Below are positions 8,652 through 17,771 of a stretch of DNA of 64,000 bases, piece by piece. The notes below the pieces were generated by a model. It was given only the letters and a program-made list of their open reading frames with translations, had not been told where the DNA came from and ran no database searches. Made by a program: the position numbers and the translations under genes. Position 1 is the first letter of the stretch; each line of letters begins with the position of its first letter. This DNA is from Mycetocola zhadangensis. GTDB taxonomy: Bacteria > Actinomycetota > Actinomycetes > Actinomycetales > Microbacteriaceae. The stretch covers positions 496,001 through 560,000 of the forward strand of contig NZ_RCWJ01000001.1 of assembly GCF_003668565.1 (NCBI RefSeq). The letters are read 5' to 3'.

Positions 8652-9803
8652 GTGACTCTCTTTCCTCCATCGCCATCGGACACCGACGAGCAGTACCCGG
8701 CGACCCCGGCCGAGCTTGCGCAGCTCGAACGTGCCAGGAAGCGCTCGAAACGTGGCTGGCTTGCGCTTGGCCTGTCTTTCGTCATTCTGCTTGTACTTGC
8801 GTTGTGGCCAACCTCCTATGTGATCCAGCAGCCGGGTCCGGTGTTCAACACGCTCGGCTCCGTCGAGATTGAGGACAAGGAGGTGCCGATGATCACGGTG
8901 GATGGTGCGGAAACCTTCGAGACCGGTGGCGCGCTTGACATGCTCACCGTTCAGGCCGTGGGCAACCCTGACCAGCGTCCGAACTGGTTCGAGATCAGCC
9001 TCGCCTGGCTGAACCCGAGCAAGACAGTGGTCCCACTTGAGGCGATCTTCCCCGTCGGCGAGACCACCGAGCAGCGGGACGCCGAAAACGCAGCCTTGAT
9101 GGTCGACTCCCAGCAGGATGCCGTCGCCGCCGCGCTCACAACCCTCGGGTACGAGTTCCCGGCTCAACTCACGGTCGGCCAGGTCGCCGAGGACACGCCA
9201 GCCGATGGGGAGCTCAAGGTGGAGGACGAACTCGTCAGCGTCAACGGCACGACCGTCACTGACCTGGCGTCCCTCCGAAAGGAGATCGCGGCGAACGGGA
9301 CCGAATCAGCCGCCGCGTTCGGCATTGTCCGTGGGGGAGTGCCCATGAACATCCCGATCACCCCAACGCCTGCGACCGCTGCGGACGGAACGGAGACTGG
9401 CATCATCGGGATCGCCACGAAGATGGTCTACGACTTCCCGATTGACGTCACTATCCAGCTCGACAACGTTGGCGGGCCCAGCGCCGGCATGATGTTCGCG
9501 CTCGGAATCATGGACAAACTGACCGAGGGTGAACTCAACGGCGGATCCCATGTCGCCGGAACCGGGACCATCGATGCCGAAGGAAACGTCGGAGCCATCG
9601 GCGGCATCCGTCAGAAACTGTTTGGTGCACGGGATGCCGGCGCGAAGTACTTCCTTGCGCCCGAGACGAACTGCAACGAGGTCGTCGGTCACGTTCCAGA
9701 CGGCATCCGTGTGTTTAGCGTCGCGACCCTCGACCAGGCTGCGACCGTCCTCGACGCAATTTCGAGCGATTCCGGGTTCGAGGCGCTGCCTACCTGTGAG
9801 TGA
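8652..9803 (+). CDS. YlbL-type PDZ/Lon-like serine protease, membrane anchored
   Basis: A 383-residue protein with a single N-terminal membrane anchor (about residues 34-54), a PDZ domain (about 165-250) and a C-terminal Lon-like protease domain. The Ser-Lys dyad is visible: Ser in GGPSAGMMFALG near 278 and Lys in GGIRQKLFGA near 322. The protease domain should face outside the membrane. This is the family of B. subtilis YlbL and M. tuberculosis Rv3194c. The GTG start at 8652 follows GAAAGG at a good distance. The downstream neighbour is UPF0182, as in mycobacteria. Substrates are unknown. Confidence 0.9.
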   Translation: MTLFPPSPSDTDEQYPATPAELAQLERARKRSKRGWLALGLSFVILLVLALWPTSYVIQQPGPVFNTLGSVEIEDKEVPMITVDGAETFETGGALDMLTVQAVGNPDQRPNWFEISLAWLNPSKTVVPLEAIFPVGETTEQRDAENAALMVDSQQDAVAAALTTLGYEFPAQLTVGQVAEDTPADGELKVEDELVSVNGTTVTDLASLRKEIAANGTESAAAFGIVRGGVPMNIPITPTPATAADGTETGIIGIATKMVYDFPIDVTIQLDNVGGPSAGMMFALGIMDKLTEGELNGGSHVAGTGTIDAEGNVGAIGGIRQKLFGARDAGAKYFLAPETNCNEVVGHVPDGIRVFSVATLDQAATVLDAISSDSGFEALPTCE

Positions 9804-9887
9804 GCGGTGACCACGCTGGGAGCAGCCGGGGGGACTGAAACTCCCCAATAGACTGGAATTCCGTTCGAGTACCAACAGAGGCCAAAA

Positions 9888-12818
9888 GTGACTTCCGCTA
9901 CACCTTCAAATTCCGCTACCCCGAACAGATCTCGAGCGCCCCTGGCAATCACCGCTGCGGTGGTCGGAGCGCTTGTTGTCGCATTCTTCATCTTCGCGGG
10001 GCTGTACTCGGACTTCCTGTGGTTCCAGCAGGTCGGGTTCACCAACGTTTTGACGACCCAGTGGTACGCCTCGGCGATCATGTTTGTGGTCGGCTTCATC
10101 GGTATGGCCGTTCCGGTTTACGTGGCCATTCAGCTGGCGTACCGCCTGCGACCGGTATACGCGAAGCTGTCCAGCCAGCTGGACAGGTACCAGGAACTGG
10201 TCGAGCCGCTTCGTCGGGCCGCCACCTACGGCATCCCCGCGCTGCTCGGGCTCTTCGCCGGATTCTCCACGGCGACCCGCTGGGAAACCGTCTGGATTTG
10301 GTTCAACCGGACCCCGGCCGGAACCGTTGACCCGCAGTTCGGCCTCGACGTGTCCTTCTACATGTTCGAGTTGCCGTTCTACCGCGGCCTGGTCGGGTTT
10401 GCTTCAGCCGTTGTTCTCCTCTCGACGATCCTGACCATCGCCGTCTGCTACCTCTACGGATCGATCCACGCCTCGGGTCGTGAGCTGCGCATCTCCAAGG
10501 CCGCCCGAATTCAGATCGCCATCCTGGCCGGTCTGTACCTTGCCCTCCAAGCGGTGTCGATCTGGCTGGACCAGTATGTGACGCTCAACCAGACCGGTGA
10601 CCTGATCACCGGCGCAAACTACACAGATGACAACGCCACCATTCCTGGCCGGGTCATCCTTGCCGGAATCGCAGCGCTCGTCGCCCTGTTCTTCTTCGTG
10701 ACCGCTTTCATCGGTCGCTGGCGACTGCCCGTTGTTGGTACCGCATTGCTTCTCGTCGCCGGACTGTTGATCGGAACGGCGTACCCGTGGGTTGTTCAGC
10801 GGTTCCAGGTTGACCCCAACGCAAAGAGCCTCGAGCAGCCGTACATCCAGCGAAACATCGACCTCACCCGTGACGCGTACAACGTCAATGACGTCGAAGA
10901 GATCCCGTACAACGCGAAGACAGACGCCACAGCGGGCGCGCTCCGTGAGGATGCCGAGACCACGGCTTCCATCCGGATCATCGACCCGGCCCTTGTTAGC
11001 CCATCGATCTCGCAGCTTGAGCGCTTCAAGAACTACTACGCGTTCTCTGAAGACCTTGATGTTGACCGTTACTCCATCGACGGCGAGAGCCAGGACACGG
11101 TCATTGCGCTGCGTGAGCTCAAGCAGGACGCAACCGACAACTGGGTCAACAACACCCTTGTCTACACCCACGGGTACGGACTCGTTGCCGCGTACGGTAA
11201 CCAGCGTTCGGTTGACGGACAGCCTGTGTTCCTCGAGTCGGGTATCCCGACGACGGGAGCGCTTGGGGAGTTCGAGCCACGGATTTACTTCGGTGAGGCG
11301 TCTCCTGACTACTCCATCGTCGGTGCGCCCTCAGACGCGACTCCGGTCGAGCTTGACTACCCGTCAGGTGACGAGGGTGCTTCCGAGACCTACAACACCT
11401 TCGACGGTGACGGCGGCCCGAAGCTTGACAGCGTGCTCAACAAATTGGTCTACGCACTCAAGTTCCAGTCGGAGCAGATTTTCCTGTCCGATGCTGTGAC
11501 CGACCAGTCGCAGGTTCTTTACGACCGCGATCCCTCGACCCGTGTGCAGAAGGTCGCGCCGTACCTGACTCTCGACTCGGACCCGTACCCGAGCGTCGTT
11601 GACGGTCGAGTCGTCTGGATCGTCGACGGATACACCACGTCGGATGCCTACCCGTACTCCCGGACAGTCGGTCTCTCCACGGCAATCGCTGACAGTGAGA
11701 ACAATGACCAGCGATTCGCACTGGACAACATCAACTACATCCGCAACTCCGTGAAGGCAACTGTCGACGCCTATGACGGTTCGGTGACGTTGTACGCCTG
11801 GGACACCGAGGACCCGATCCTCAAGACCTGGCAGAAGATTTACCCATCGTCACTGCAGCCCATCTCCGAGATGAGCGGTGACCTGATGAGCCACGTTCGT
11901 TACCCGGCGGACCTCTTCAAAGTGCAGCGATCCATCCTCGGTCAATATCACGTGACGGATGCCGGAAAGTTCTACTCGAAGACCGACGCGTGGTCGACCC
12001 CTGCTGACCCGCAGTCGGAAGCTGCTCAGAACCTCCTGCAGCCGCCGTATTACCTGACGCTGCAGATGCCTGGCCAGGAGTCTCCGACATTCTCCCTGTA
12101 CTCAACGTTCGTTCCTCGGGGTACCGGTGACAGCGCATCAAGCGTGCTCACCGGATACCTGGCGGTAGATGCTGACGCCGGGGCAACGGACGGGAAGGTC
12201 GGCGACGACTACGGAAAACTTCGGTTGCTGACGCTGCCCAAGGAAGCAACAGTCCCTGGTCCCGGTCAGGTGCAGAACGCGTTCAACACCGATCCGGAAG
12301 TCTCGTCTCTCATCAACCTGTTGAAGCAGGGACAGTCGAAGGTGCTCAACGGAAACCTCCTGACTCTTCCGGTTGGTGGTGGACTGCTCTACGTGCAGCC
12401 GGTTTACGTCCAGTCGACTGGTGAAACCAGCTACCCGCTTCTTCAGAAGGTGCTCGTAGCATTCGGTGACCAGATCGCGTTCGAGAACACGCTTGACGAA
12501 GCCTTGGACAGCCTGTTCGGTGGTAACTCAGGAGCAACGGCCGGTGACACCAATACGCCTCCGACAGACGACCCGGCCGCGCCGGCACCCGATGCTGGTG
12601 AAGAACCGGGCACGGGAACAGAAGACGGCGGCACTGAGGATTCGCAGACTGGCGACCCGGTGACGGATGCGGCTCTTAAGGTCGCCCTGGACGAGGCGAA
12701 AGCCGCAATGGCGGACCGTGACGCTGCGCTGCAGGCTGGCGACTGGACCGCGTACGGTGAGGCAGACACTCGTCTTTCCGAAGCTCTTGCGGAAGCGATT
12801 GCCCTGATCGGCGGATAA
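9888..12818 (+). CDS. UPF0182 family large membrane protein
   Basis: A 976-residue protein of the UPF0182 family (Rv3193c type). The N-terminal third contains about seven membrane segments, starting at LAITAAVVGALVVAFFIFAG and including the family segment YSDFLWFQQVGF. A large extracytoplasmic domain of about 570 residues follows. The last 110 residues are a Pro/Asp/Glu/Gly-rich linker (GTGTEDGGTEDS) and a short helical end rich in Ala/Asp. The GTG start at 9888 was chosen as the first codon before the charged N-terminus. The role is unknown. A strong terminator follows, so the unit ends here. Confidence 0.92.
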   Translation: MTSATPSNSATPNRSRAPLAITAAVVGALVVAFFIFAGLYSDFLWFQQVGFTNVLTTQWYASAIMFVVGFIGMAVPVYVAIQLAYRLRPVYAKLSSQLDRYQELVEPLRRAATYGIPALLGLFAGFSTATRWETVWIWFNRTPAGTVDPQFGLDVSFYMFELPFYRGLVGFASAVVLLSTILTIAVCYLYGSIHASGRELRISKAARIQIAILAGLYLALQAVSIWLDQYVTLNQTGDLITGANYTDDNATIPGRVILAGIAALVALFFFVTAFIGRWRLPVVGTALLLVAGLLIGTAYPWVVQRFQVDPNAKSLEQPYIQRNIDLTRDAYNVNDVEEIPYNAKTDATAGALREDAETTASIRIIDPALVSPSISQLERFKNYYAFSEDLDVDRYSIDGESQDTVIALRELKQDATDNWVNNTLVYTHGYGLVAAYGNQRSVDGQPVFLESGIPTTGALGEFEPRIYFGEASPDYSIVGAPSDATPVELDYPSGDEGASETYNTFDGDGGPKLDSVLNKLVYALKFQSEQIFLSDAVTDQSQVLYDRDPSTRVQKVAPYLTLDSDPYPSVVDGRVVWIVDGYTTSDAYPYSRTVGLSTAIADSENNDQRFALDNINYIRNSVKATVDAYDGSVTLYAWDTEDPILKTWQKIYPSSLQPISEMSGDLMSHVRYPADLFKVQRSILGQYHVTDAGKFYSKTDAWSTPADPQSEAAQNLLQPPYYLTLQMPGQESPTFSLYSTFVPRGTGDSASSVLTGYLAVDADAGATDGKVGDDYGKLRLLTLPKEATVPGPGQVQNAFNTDPEVSSLINLLKQGQSKVLNGNLLTLPVGGGLLYVQPVYVQSTGETSYPLLQKVLVAFGDQIAFENTLDEALDSLFGGNSGATAGDTNTPPTDDPAAPAPDAGEEPGTGTEDGGTEDSQTGDPVTDAALKVALDEAKAAMADRDAALQAGDWTAYGEADTRLSEALAEAIALIGG

Positions 12819-12830
12819 CAACACCATTGC

Positions 12831-12868
12831 GATGGGGTGCGGACCGAGTATTCGGTCGGCACCCCATC
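12831..12868 (+). terminator. Rho-independent terminator after UPF0182 gene
   Basis: Two 17-base arms, GATGGGGTGCGGACCGA and TCGGTCGGCACCCCATC, pair with one mismatch around the loop GTAT and are followed by TTCATTTA. It starts 13 bases after the stop codon. Confidence 0.85.
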
Positions 12869-13615
12869 TTCATTTAACCCTCGCGAAAGGGGTTCGAAGC
12901 TCCGGAAACTCCTGGGCCTCGGATTCGCCAAAGAGCCGATGATGACCTCGTTCCCTGCGCCCACGTGTCCGCGAGGGCTCACTATGCGGCTGTGCAGGTA
13001 CCTGTGGCGTCGGGAAACTCTGAGATGGGCATCGGATATAGCTCCTAAGGTTCGTCCGCTGCGCGGGGCGCACAACGCTTTGAGGTTGAGTTGGTCGCGG
13101 AATCCTTTCGGTGTCGAGATGGTCAGCTACTCATTGAAGAATCTCGTGTCGCCGCCGTGACGAGGTGGAATGCGCTGGCCCCTAGATCTGGACGACGGTA
13201 TCGGCGTTCGCTCAGGCCGCTGCGTGTCGGGTTCGCTGGTGTACGTGGAGAGATTCGTTTCCATCCACGCCTTGCCCCGGTGAGACGTACGGGTCACCGG
13301 GGAACTGATCGCGCGGGCTTCGCTTGCAGGGCTGGTCCTCGTGCCGTTCGCCGCGACTCTGGTCTTCGTGCCCTTCGCCGCAGCTCTGTCCGCGCGCCTT
13401 CACGGAGGAACCGTTTCACGCGCTCTCGTTGGAGCTGTGACGGCGGCTGGCGTGTGACCCCACGAGCCTCTTGCACATCGACTCCGTGAGGCTTTTGAAC
13501 AACTTCGGAGGCCAGAAGTGATGGATGGAACGGTGCGCAACGAGTCCCTCGCGACCTTCACCTGGTGCCTCGATTGGCGCGAACGAAAATCCCGTGCTAG
13601 AGTCATTTCTTGTGC
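12869..13615. other. About 750 bases without a recognisable gene
   Basis: Several open frames cross this stretch on both strands, but none resembles a known protein, none has a convincing ribosome site, and they overlap one another. One plus-strand frame (about 13290-13460) reads like a membrane helix pair (LAGLVLVPFAATLVFVPFAA) but has a stop just upstream and no start, so it could be the decayed end of a membrane gene. Nothing else is supported. Confidence 0.5.
13332..13385. repeat. Imperfect 27-bp tandem duplication
   Basis: Two adjacent 27-base units, CTGGTCCTCGTGCCGTTCGC... and CTGGTCTTCGTGCCCTTCGC..., identical at about 22 positions. It lies within the gene-poor stretch before the initiator tRNA. 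Confidence 0.6.
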
Positions 13616-13689
13616 CGCGGGGTGGAGCAGTTCGGTAGCTCGCTGGGCTCATAACCCAGAGGTCGTAGGTTCAAATCCTGCCCCCGCAA
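13616..13689 (+). tRNA. Initiator tRNA-fMet (CAT)
   Basis: The cloverleaf is clear: acceptor CGCGGGG against CCCCGCA, anticodon stem CTGGG/CCCAG with loop CTCATAA, T arm GTAGG-TTCAAAT-CCTGC. Three features mark it as the initiator rather than elongator tRNA-Met: the unpaired C1/A72 at the acceptor end, and three consecutive G-C pairs in the anticodon stem, with anticodon CAT. The 3' CCA is not encoded. Confidence 0.96.
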
Positions 13690-13693
13690 CAAT

Positions 13694-13727
13694 AAAGGCC
13701 CGGAATCGTAAAGATTCCGGGCCTTTT
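13694..13727 (+). terminator. Terminator of tRNA-fMet
   Basis: A perfect 14-base stem AAAGGCCCGGAATC/GATTCCGGGCCTTT with loop GTAAA and a T run, 4 bases after the tRNA. Confidence 0.93.
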
Positions 13728-13787
13728 GCTTGCCCCCGCTAGTCCGCTCGCGGCGTGTGAGGGTTCCCTCCGAAGCCGATCTCCTGC

Positions 13788-15335
13788 CTATTGGAAGTAC
13801 GGCTTGCGGCGGAGCCATTCTGCGATGGTGACTTCGGGTTTGCCGTTGACCATCTCGACCGTGAAGACCCCCGTCTTGATCATGCGGTGATGGAACCAAC
13901 AGAACAGTGCGCCGTTGTCGAGGTGTGTTGGGCCACCTTCGCTGTACTCGACGACGTGATGGGCTTCACAACCGGTGGCAGGGATCTGACAGCCGGGCAT
14001 GGCGCAGGTTGGTCCGTCCCTGGCGATCATGCCCATGCGCTGGATTCGGCTGAACCCGCGTTGGTCATTGCCGAGGGCGACCACTTTGCCGTCGGGGTCA
14101 ATGAACACCGGGATCATGCTGGCGTCGCTGAGGATCTGCTTGATGATCGACATGGAGACCGGCGTGTTGACTCCGATAATCTGTCCGGTGCCCTTGCCGG
14201 AGTCGAGGACATCGGCGGTGACAGTGACCACGACTGTGGGGGAGGCGCCCGTAACGGTCGGAGCATCGGTGCCTCGGGCGAGTGAGTCGATCATCGCCGC
14301 GAACACATCAGCTCGTTTCTGCCCCGCAGTCCGACGATCGACGAGCCGCGCCCCCTCCTCGCCGTCCACAGAGCCCGTCAGCGCCTCTTCTCCGGGATTT
14401 GTTCGCCTGTCGGGAACTCCGATCCGCCTCGCAGCGTCGTATGCGCTTGGAGCGCCTCTAGGCGCATGAAGCGTCTGGCTGTGGTCGCCGCTCGAGGTCC
14501 CGGGCGCAACGCCAGGCGCTTCTCCGGTTGGCTCGTACCGGGAATCCGTTCGTGGGCTCAGGATCGCATCCAACAAAGCGTGCAGTTTCGCCCCGACGTC
14601 CACAGTGACGAGGCCACCAAACTTGATTAGTCCGTCGGTCGCCGTGCGGGAGATCCAGAAGTTGCGTTTTTGGAATGCTTTCTCGGTGCGGGGTTCGATG
14701 CCGTCTTCGTCGAGCCGTTCCCGCCACTGCCGTGCCTGTATCGCGATCAGGTCCGCTGAGAGGGGCAGGCCGTCACGCCATCCTGCGCCGGTGGCCTGTT
14801 CCACGAGCGCGGTTTCCGCGATCGCGAGGTGCTCCACCTCGGCTCGGGGTGCGGCGAGAGAGAGTTCACGGGTGATGTTCTCCGCCGCCTCTACCCCGAT
14901 CAAACCCTCATGCAACGCTTTGCTGACCACGGGAAACAGGGGCGGCAGCGGCAGTCCGGCGTCGCTGACGCGTTGGGTGGTGCGTTGCCCGACCCGGATC
15001 AACCGGCCCGCTGTCGCTGACGACAGCCCGGTGATCACCTCGATCAGCTGCGACGGACGCTGATAGGTGTGCTTCGCGGCAAGGCCCTCCCCACCCCGGG
15101 TCGGGTCGGACCGCACCGCCACTTCCGCGCTCATCGCCGCGAGCGCGGCTTCACTGCCGCGCAGCACATGAGCGACCTGACTCATCTGCGTCAACAGTTG
15201 GTCCCCGCTCAACCGGTCCAGATGATCCAAATCCAGGACGGTGAGAACGTCACCGACGTGCTGCAACAGGCCGGTGAGCGCAGCCTCTCCCTCCGACCCG
15301 AAGACCGGTGGAAGATCACTCACCGCGAGAGTCAT
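13788..15335 (-). CDS. DUF222 domain protein with C-terminal HNH endonuclease domain
   Basis: A 515-residue protein of the 13E12/DUF222-HNH family, present in several copies in many actinobacterial genomes. The long helical DUF222 region covers about residues 30-330, with a variable Gly/Thr/Arg-rich insert near 265-320. The HNH/McrA part is near the C-terminus: CAMPGCQIPATGCEAHHVVEY then LCWFHHRMI-like FCWFHHRMI, with the paired Cys and the HH catalytic core. The start ATG at 15335 has no better alternative. Function is unsettled in this family; it may be a mobile or domesticated nuclease. Its place between the initiator tRNA with an orphan region and the M23 gene marks an accessory insertion, but no flanking repeats are visible. 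Confidence 0.9.
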   Translation of the reverse strand: MTLAVSDLPPVFGSEGEAALTGLLQHVGDVLTVLDLDHLDRLSGDQLLTQMSQVAHVLRGSEAALAAMSAEVAVRSDPTRGGEGLAAKHTYQRPSQLIEVITGLSSATAGRLIRVGQRTTQRVSDAGLPLPPLFPVVSKALHEGLIGVEAAENITRELSLAAPRAEVEHLAIAETALVEQATGAGWRDGLPLSADLIAIQARQWRERLDEDGIEPRTEKAFQKRNFWISRTATDGLIKFGGLVTVDVGAKLHALLDAILSPRTDSRYEPTGEAPGVAPGTSSGDHSQTLHAPRGAPSAYDAARRIGVPDRRTNPGEEALTGSVDGEEGARLVDRRTAGQKRADVFAAMIDSLARGTDAPTVTGASPTVVVTVTADVLDSGKGTGQIIGVNTPVSMSIIKQILSDASMIPVFIDPDGKVVALGNDQRGFSRIQRMGMIARDGPTCAMPGCQIPATGCEAHHVVEYSEGGPTHLDNGALFCWFHHRMIKTGVFTVEMVNGKPEVTIAEWLRRKPYFQ

Positions 15336-15687
15336 AACACCCGGTCACCACCGAACACCGAACCAGCAGCAACACCCGGAAAGCAGCGGCACGGCGGGGT
15401 GCCCGCAAAGGTGCGGAACCCTGAGTGTCGAACTGCTTCGTTCATGACTTCAGTACACCACCCACCACCGACATCGACAGTTGTGAGCAGACGAGGGAGC
15501 GGCCGCCAGTCGCGGACCAGAAAATCCTGCCCAAAGTGCTCATGGAGAGAGTGAAACACCCACCTCCGACATCGCACGTTGCCGGGCGTTATCGCCCGGA
15601 TCAGGGTGTGTCGACGTGTCGGCTGCGCTACGAATCTCGCTGGCGGCACCGGTCACATGCCAGTGTTGCCGGCATAGCGATGCTGTA
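15336..15687. other. About 350-base intergenic stretch
   Basis: This is upstream of the DUF222-HNH gene and downstream of the M23 gene, both on the minus strand. It holds a small hairpin CCGGGCG-TTAT-CGCCCGG near 15582-15599 without a T run, which might end M23 transcription. No credible gene is seen. Confidence 0.5.
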
Positions 15688-17079
15688 TTAGACGACGACG
15701 CCTTTTTCACGCAGGAAGGGAGCCGGGTTAGTGTGCTCACCATCTTCGTTGACCTTGAGGTCGAGGTGGCAGCCGCTGACGACGCCGGTTGCACCAACTT
15801 CGGCGATGAAATCTCCGCCGGCGACCGTGTCACCAACGGCGACCTCGAACGAACCGCTCAGAAGGTGTCCGTAGATGGTCTCGACGCCGTCGCCGTGATC
15901 GATGATCACTCGGTTTCCGTAGGCACCAGCGTTACCGACGAAGGTCACGCGGCCGGGGGCCGTTGCTTTGATCGGAGTTCCGCAGGCGCCGCCGAAGTCC
16001 ATTCCTTCGTGGAAGGAGTTGGAGCATCCGACACTGTTGCAAATAAGGCCGCGGGGACCGTACTTAGAGGTGATCTCGCCGGGGAGCGGACGCCACCAAC
16101 CGCTCGACGAGGGTGCGAGGTATGCGGCCATGGTCGCAGTGCCGTCGAACACGTAAGTGCTTGAGGCATACTGTGCGTCGAGTTCCTCGGAGCTCGTCGC
16201 CGAATATCCGTCGCGCTCAAGTTGCCCGAGCGTGACGTCATCGCTCACCGTGAATGACTGACCCTTCGCGGCCTGGCTCACGATCTGGTTGTTGGCGTCT
16301 GCGACGGCACCGTCGGTCGGCGCGAAGGCGTAGGCCGGAAGCGCGATCGTCGCCAGCAGGCCAGGAACGGCCAGAGCGACGATTCCCGTCGAGCGGAGGT
16401 TGCTCCAGCGACTCTTCCGTTCTCCTGGCATCAGGGTCGGTGTGGGCTGGGCGACCGATGTAGCCGATACAACTGAGTTGAGAGCGGTGTCAGCCGACAG
16501 ACGGCGCGACGTGGCGCGTGGCGGGTGCGACGCTGTGGCGGGAGCGATGAACGCTGCCGCCAGGACCGCGTGGCTATCACTGACCAGCACGGGAGGCTCG
16601 GTGCGCTTCTGCTCGCTTGCGGCTTGTGTCGCTGCCGATGCGACTTTTTCCGGCGCCGGTGCTTTGGACTCGGCCCAAGCCGGAGTCGGCATCGAGATTT
16701 CATGGATGATTACGGGCTGTGGCTCGGCATCGAGCGCGGCGGCCGGGGGGAACACTGTTGTTGACTCCGCGACCTGTTCGACGGTGTTCTCAATGACCTG
16801 AGCGCTGCGCCGGTCGCGCCGACGACTCACAACAGGAGCCTCATCGGCGTGAGCGACGGATGTCGCAACGGCCTGCTCGGCGAGGAGTTCTGCTTCAGCC
16901 TGAAGCGCTGCCTGCATGCGGAGGCTGCGGCGGCTGGGAAGGGAGTTGTGGGTATGCGACTGCTGCGGGGTGTCTCGAGGGGTCGATGAGCCGTTCGGTG
17001 ACATGGGGGCAGCAGCATTTGCCAAAGGAGTTCTCCGGGGCCTCAGTACAATTCGGGAAATTGCGTCGTCATTCAACAT
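15688..17079 (-). CDS. M23 family peptidoglycan endopeptidase, membrane anchored
   Basis: A 463-residue protein. The first about 225 residues are an Ala/Pro/Ser-rich, Arg-bearing cytoplasmic-looking region; a hydrophobic segment near 240-262 (GIVALAVPGLLATIALPAYAFA) should be a membrane anchor or late signal; the M23 domain fills residues about 325-460. The zinc and catalytic motifs are FHEGMDFGG (near 357), HGDGVETIYGHL and GCHLDLKV (near 437). The last is normally HLHFEV, so the second His, a zinc ligand, is Asp here. It should cut peptide cross-bridges in the cell wall, in division or growth. A GTAAC direct repeat upstream suggests control by the MtrA response regulator. Start ATG at 17079. 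Confidence 0.88.
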   Translation of the reverse strand: MLNDDAISRIVLRPRRTPLANAAAPMSPNGSSTPRDTPQQSHTHNSLPSRRSLRMQAALQAEAELLAEQAVATSVAHADEAPVVSRRRDRRSAQVIENTVEQVAESTTVFPPAAALDAEPQPVIIHEISMPTPAWAESKAPAPEKVASAATQAASEQKRTEPPVLVSDSHAVLAAAFIAPATASHPPRATSRRLSADTALNSVVSATSVAQPTPTLMPGERKSRWSNLRSTGIVALAVPGLLATIALPAYAFAPTDGAVADANNQIVSQAAKGQSFTVSDDVTLGQLERDGYSATSSEELDAQYASSTYVFDGTATMAAYLAPSSSGWWRPLPGEITSKYGPRGLICNSVGCSNSFHEGMDFGGACGTPIKATAPGRVTFVGNAGAYGNRVIIDHGDGVETIYGHLLSGSFEVAVGDTVAGGDFIAEVGATGVVSGCHLDLKVNEDGEHTNPAPFLREKGVVV

Positions 17080-17208
17080 GGTTTGTGAGCGTCCCGCGAG
17101 GAAACGACGGGAGGTGCCTCACGAGAGGTCCTGTGGCACTGGAGAGGCCGTCGGACTTGTTCGAGGTTACGCTAAATTGCGCAACTTTGCATCTTAGTTT
17201 CGAGATTT

Positions 17209-17224
17209 GTAACGACTTAGTAAC
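17209..17224. promoter_or_regulatory. GTAAC-N6-GTAAC direct repeat (MtrA-like box) upstream of M23 gene
   Basis: GTAACGACTTAGTAAC: two GTAAC pentamers spaced one helical turn (11 bases) apart, 130 bases before the M23 start, in a locally AT-rich region. A further GTTAC (the inverse) lies at 17166-17170. Direct repeats of this kind are the known binding sites of the actinobacterial response regulator MtrA, which controls cell-wall peptidase genes. Assignment is by pattern only. Confidence 0.5.
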
Positions 17225-17362
17225 GAAGCAGCATGCACATTTGTGCCGTTTTCGCGCGGATCGACGGTTGGGAATTGTCCGGGGTTCGGGTTGCGCGCAA
17301 CGAATCGCCTGTTTTTGTGGTTCGAGGATGTTGACACCCCCGAACCACACGCACAGGGTTCT

Positions 17363-17695
17363 CTAAGCAGTTCCGGGGCGAACGGGCGGCATCTTGTCTG
17401 CGTCCGCTTCGCTGACCAGGTGCAATCCGCGCGGGCCGAATGAGGAGTCGGCCAGGATTTCGAGCCAGTGGCGGTTCAGCTGCGGCGGCTTGCTGCCGAC
17501 GAAGCGGAACTGCAGGGGAATGGCTGGCGATACCCACACAGACACTCGACCGGATCCATCCTCAGGCCGGTGCTCCCAACTGACGAAGAACCCCTCCTGT
17601 CGACGGAGCTTCGAGCCAATAACGATTTTGAGGTGAGCGAGGGCGCGGTCGTCGATCTCATATTCCGTGCCATCGCCATAGACGAGGTATCCCAT
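17363..17695 (-). CDS. DUF7882-type small protein
   Basis: A 110-residue protein beginning MGYLVYGDGTEYEIDDRALAHL, the characteristic start of a small family frequent in Microbacteriaceae that is sometimes misnamed as a DNA ligase. KLRRQEGFFVSW, WVSPAIPLQFRFVG and LNRHWLEILADSSFG are conserved-looking blocks. The ATG at 17695 is preferred over two in-frame upstream starts because the family begins here. It has no signal peptide or membrane segment. Function unknown. It is transcribed toward the M23 gene and divergently from the amidase. Confidence 0.75.
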   Translation of the reverse strand: MGYLVYGDGTEYEIDDRALAHLKIVIGSKLRRQEGFFVSWEHRPEDGSGRVSVWVSPAIPLQFRFVGSKPPQLNRHWLEILADSSFGPRGLHLVSEADADKMPPVRPGTA

Positions 17696-17771
17696 ATGTT
17701 CATTGTGCACGACAAGAGGGAGCATTCCAGACAACCGCGACGAAACGTGTCTCGCTGTCTAAGCTGGGCGC

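Noticed and set aside
12443-13075. 210-residue minus-strand ORF at the end of the UPF0182 gene
   Set aside because: It overlaps the UPF0182 coding region and its terminator, and resembles no known protein; it is most likely a shadow frame in GC-rich DNA.
13616-13700. tRNA-fMet as attachment site of an integrated element
   Set aside because: No repeat of the tRNA 3' end and no integrase gene is found in the following 50 kb.
17080-17362. c-di-AMP (ydaO) riboswitch upstream of the M23 peptidase gene
   Set aside because: Wall-hydrolase genes in actinobacteria often have one, and a short stretch resembling its 3' part (AGCGTAACCTCG) is present, but the conserved GGGGUGAA-type core and pairing stems are not found.
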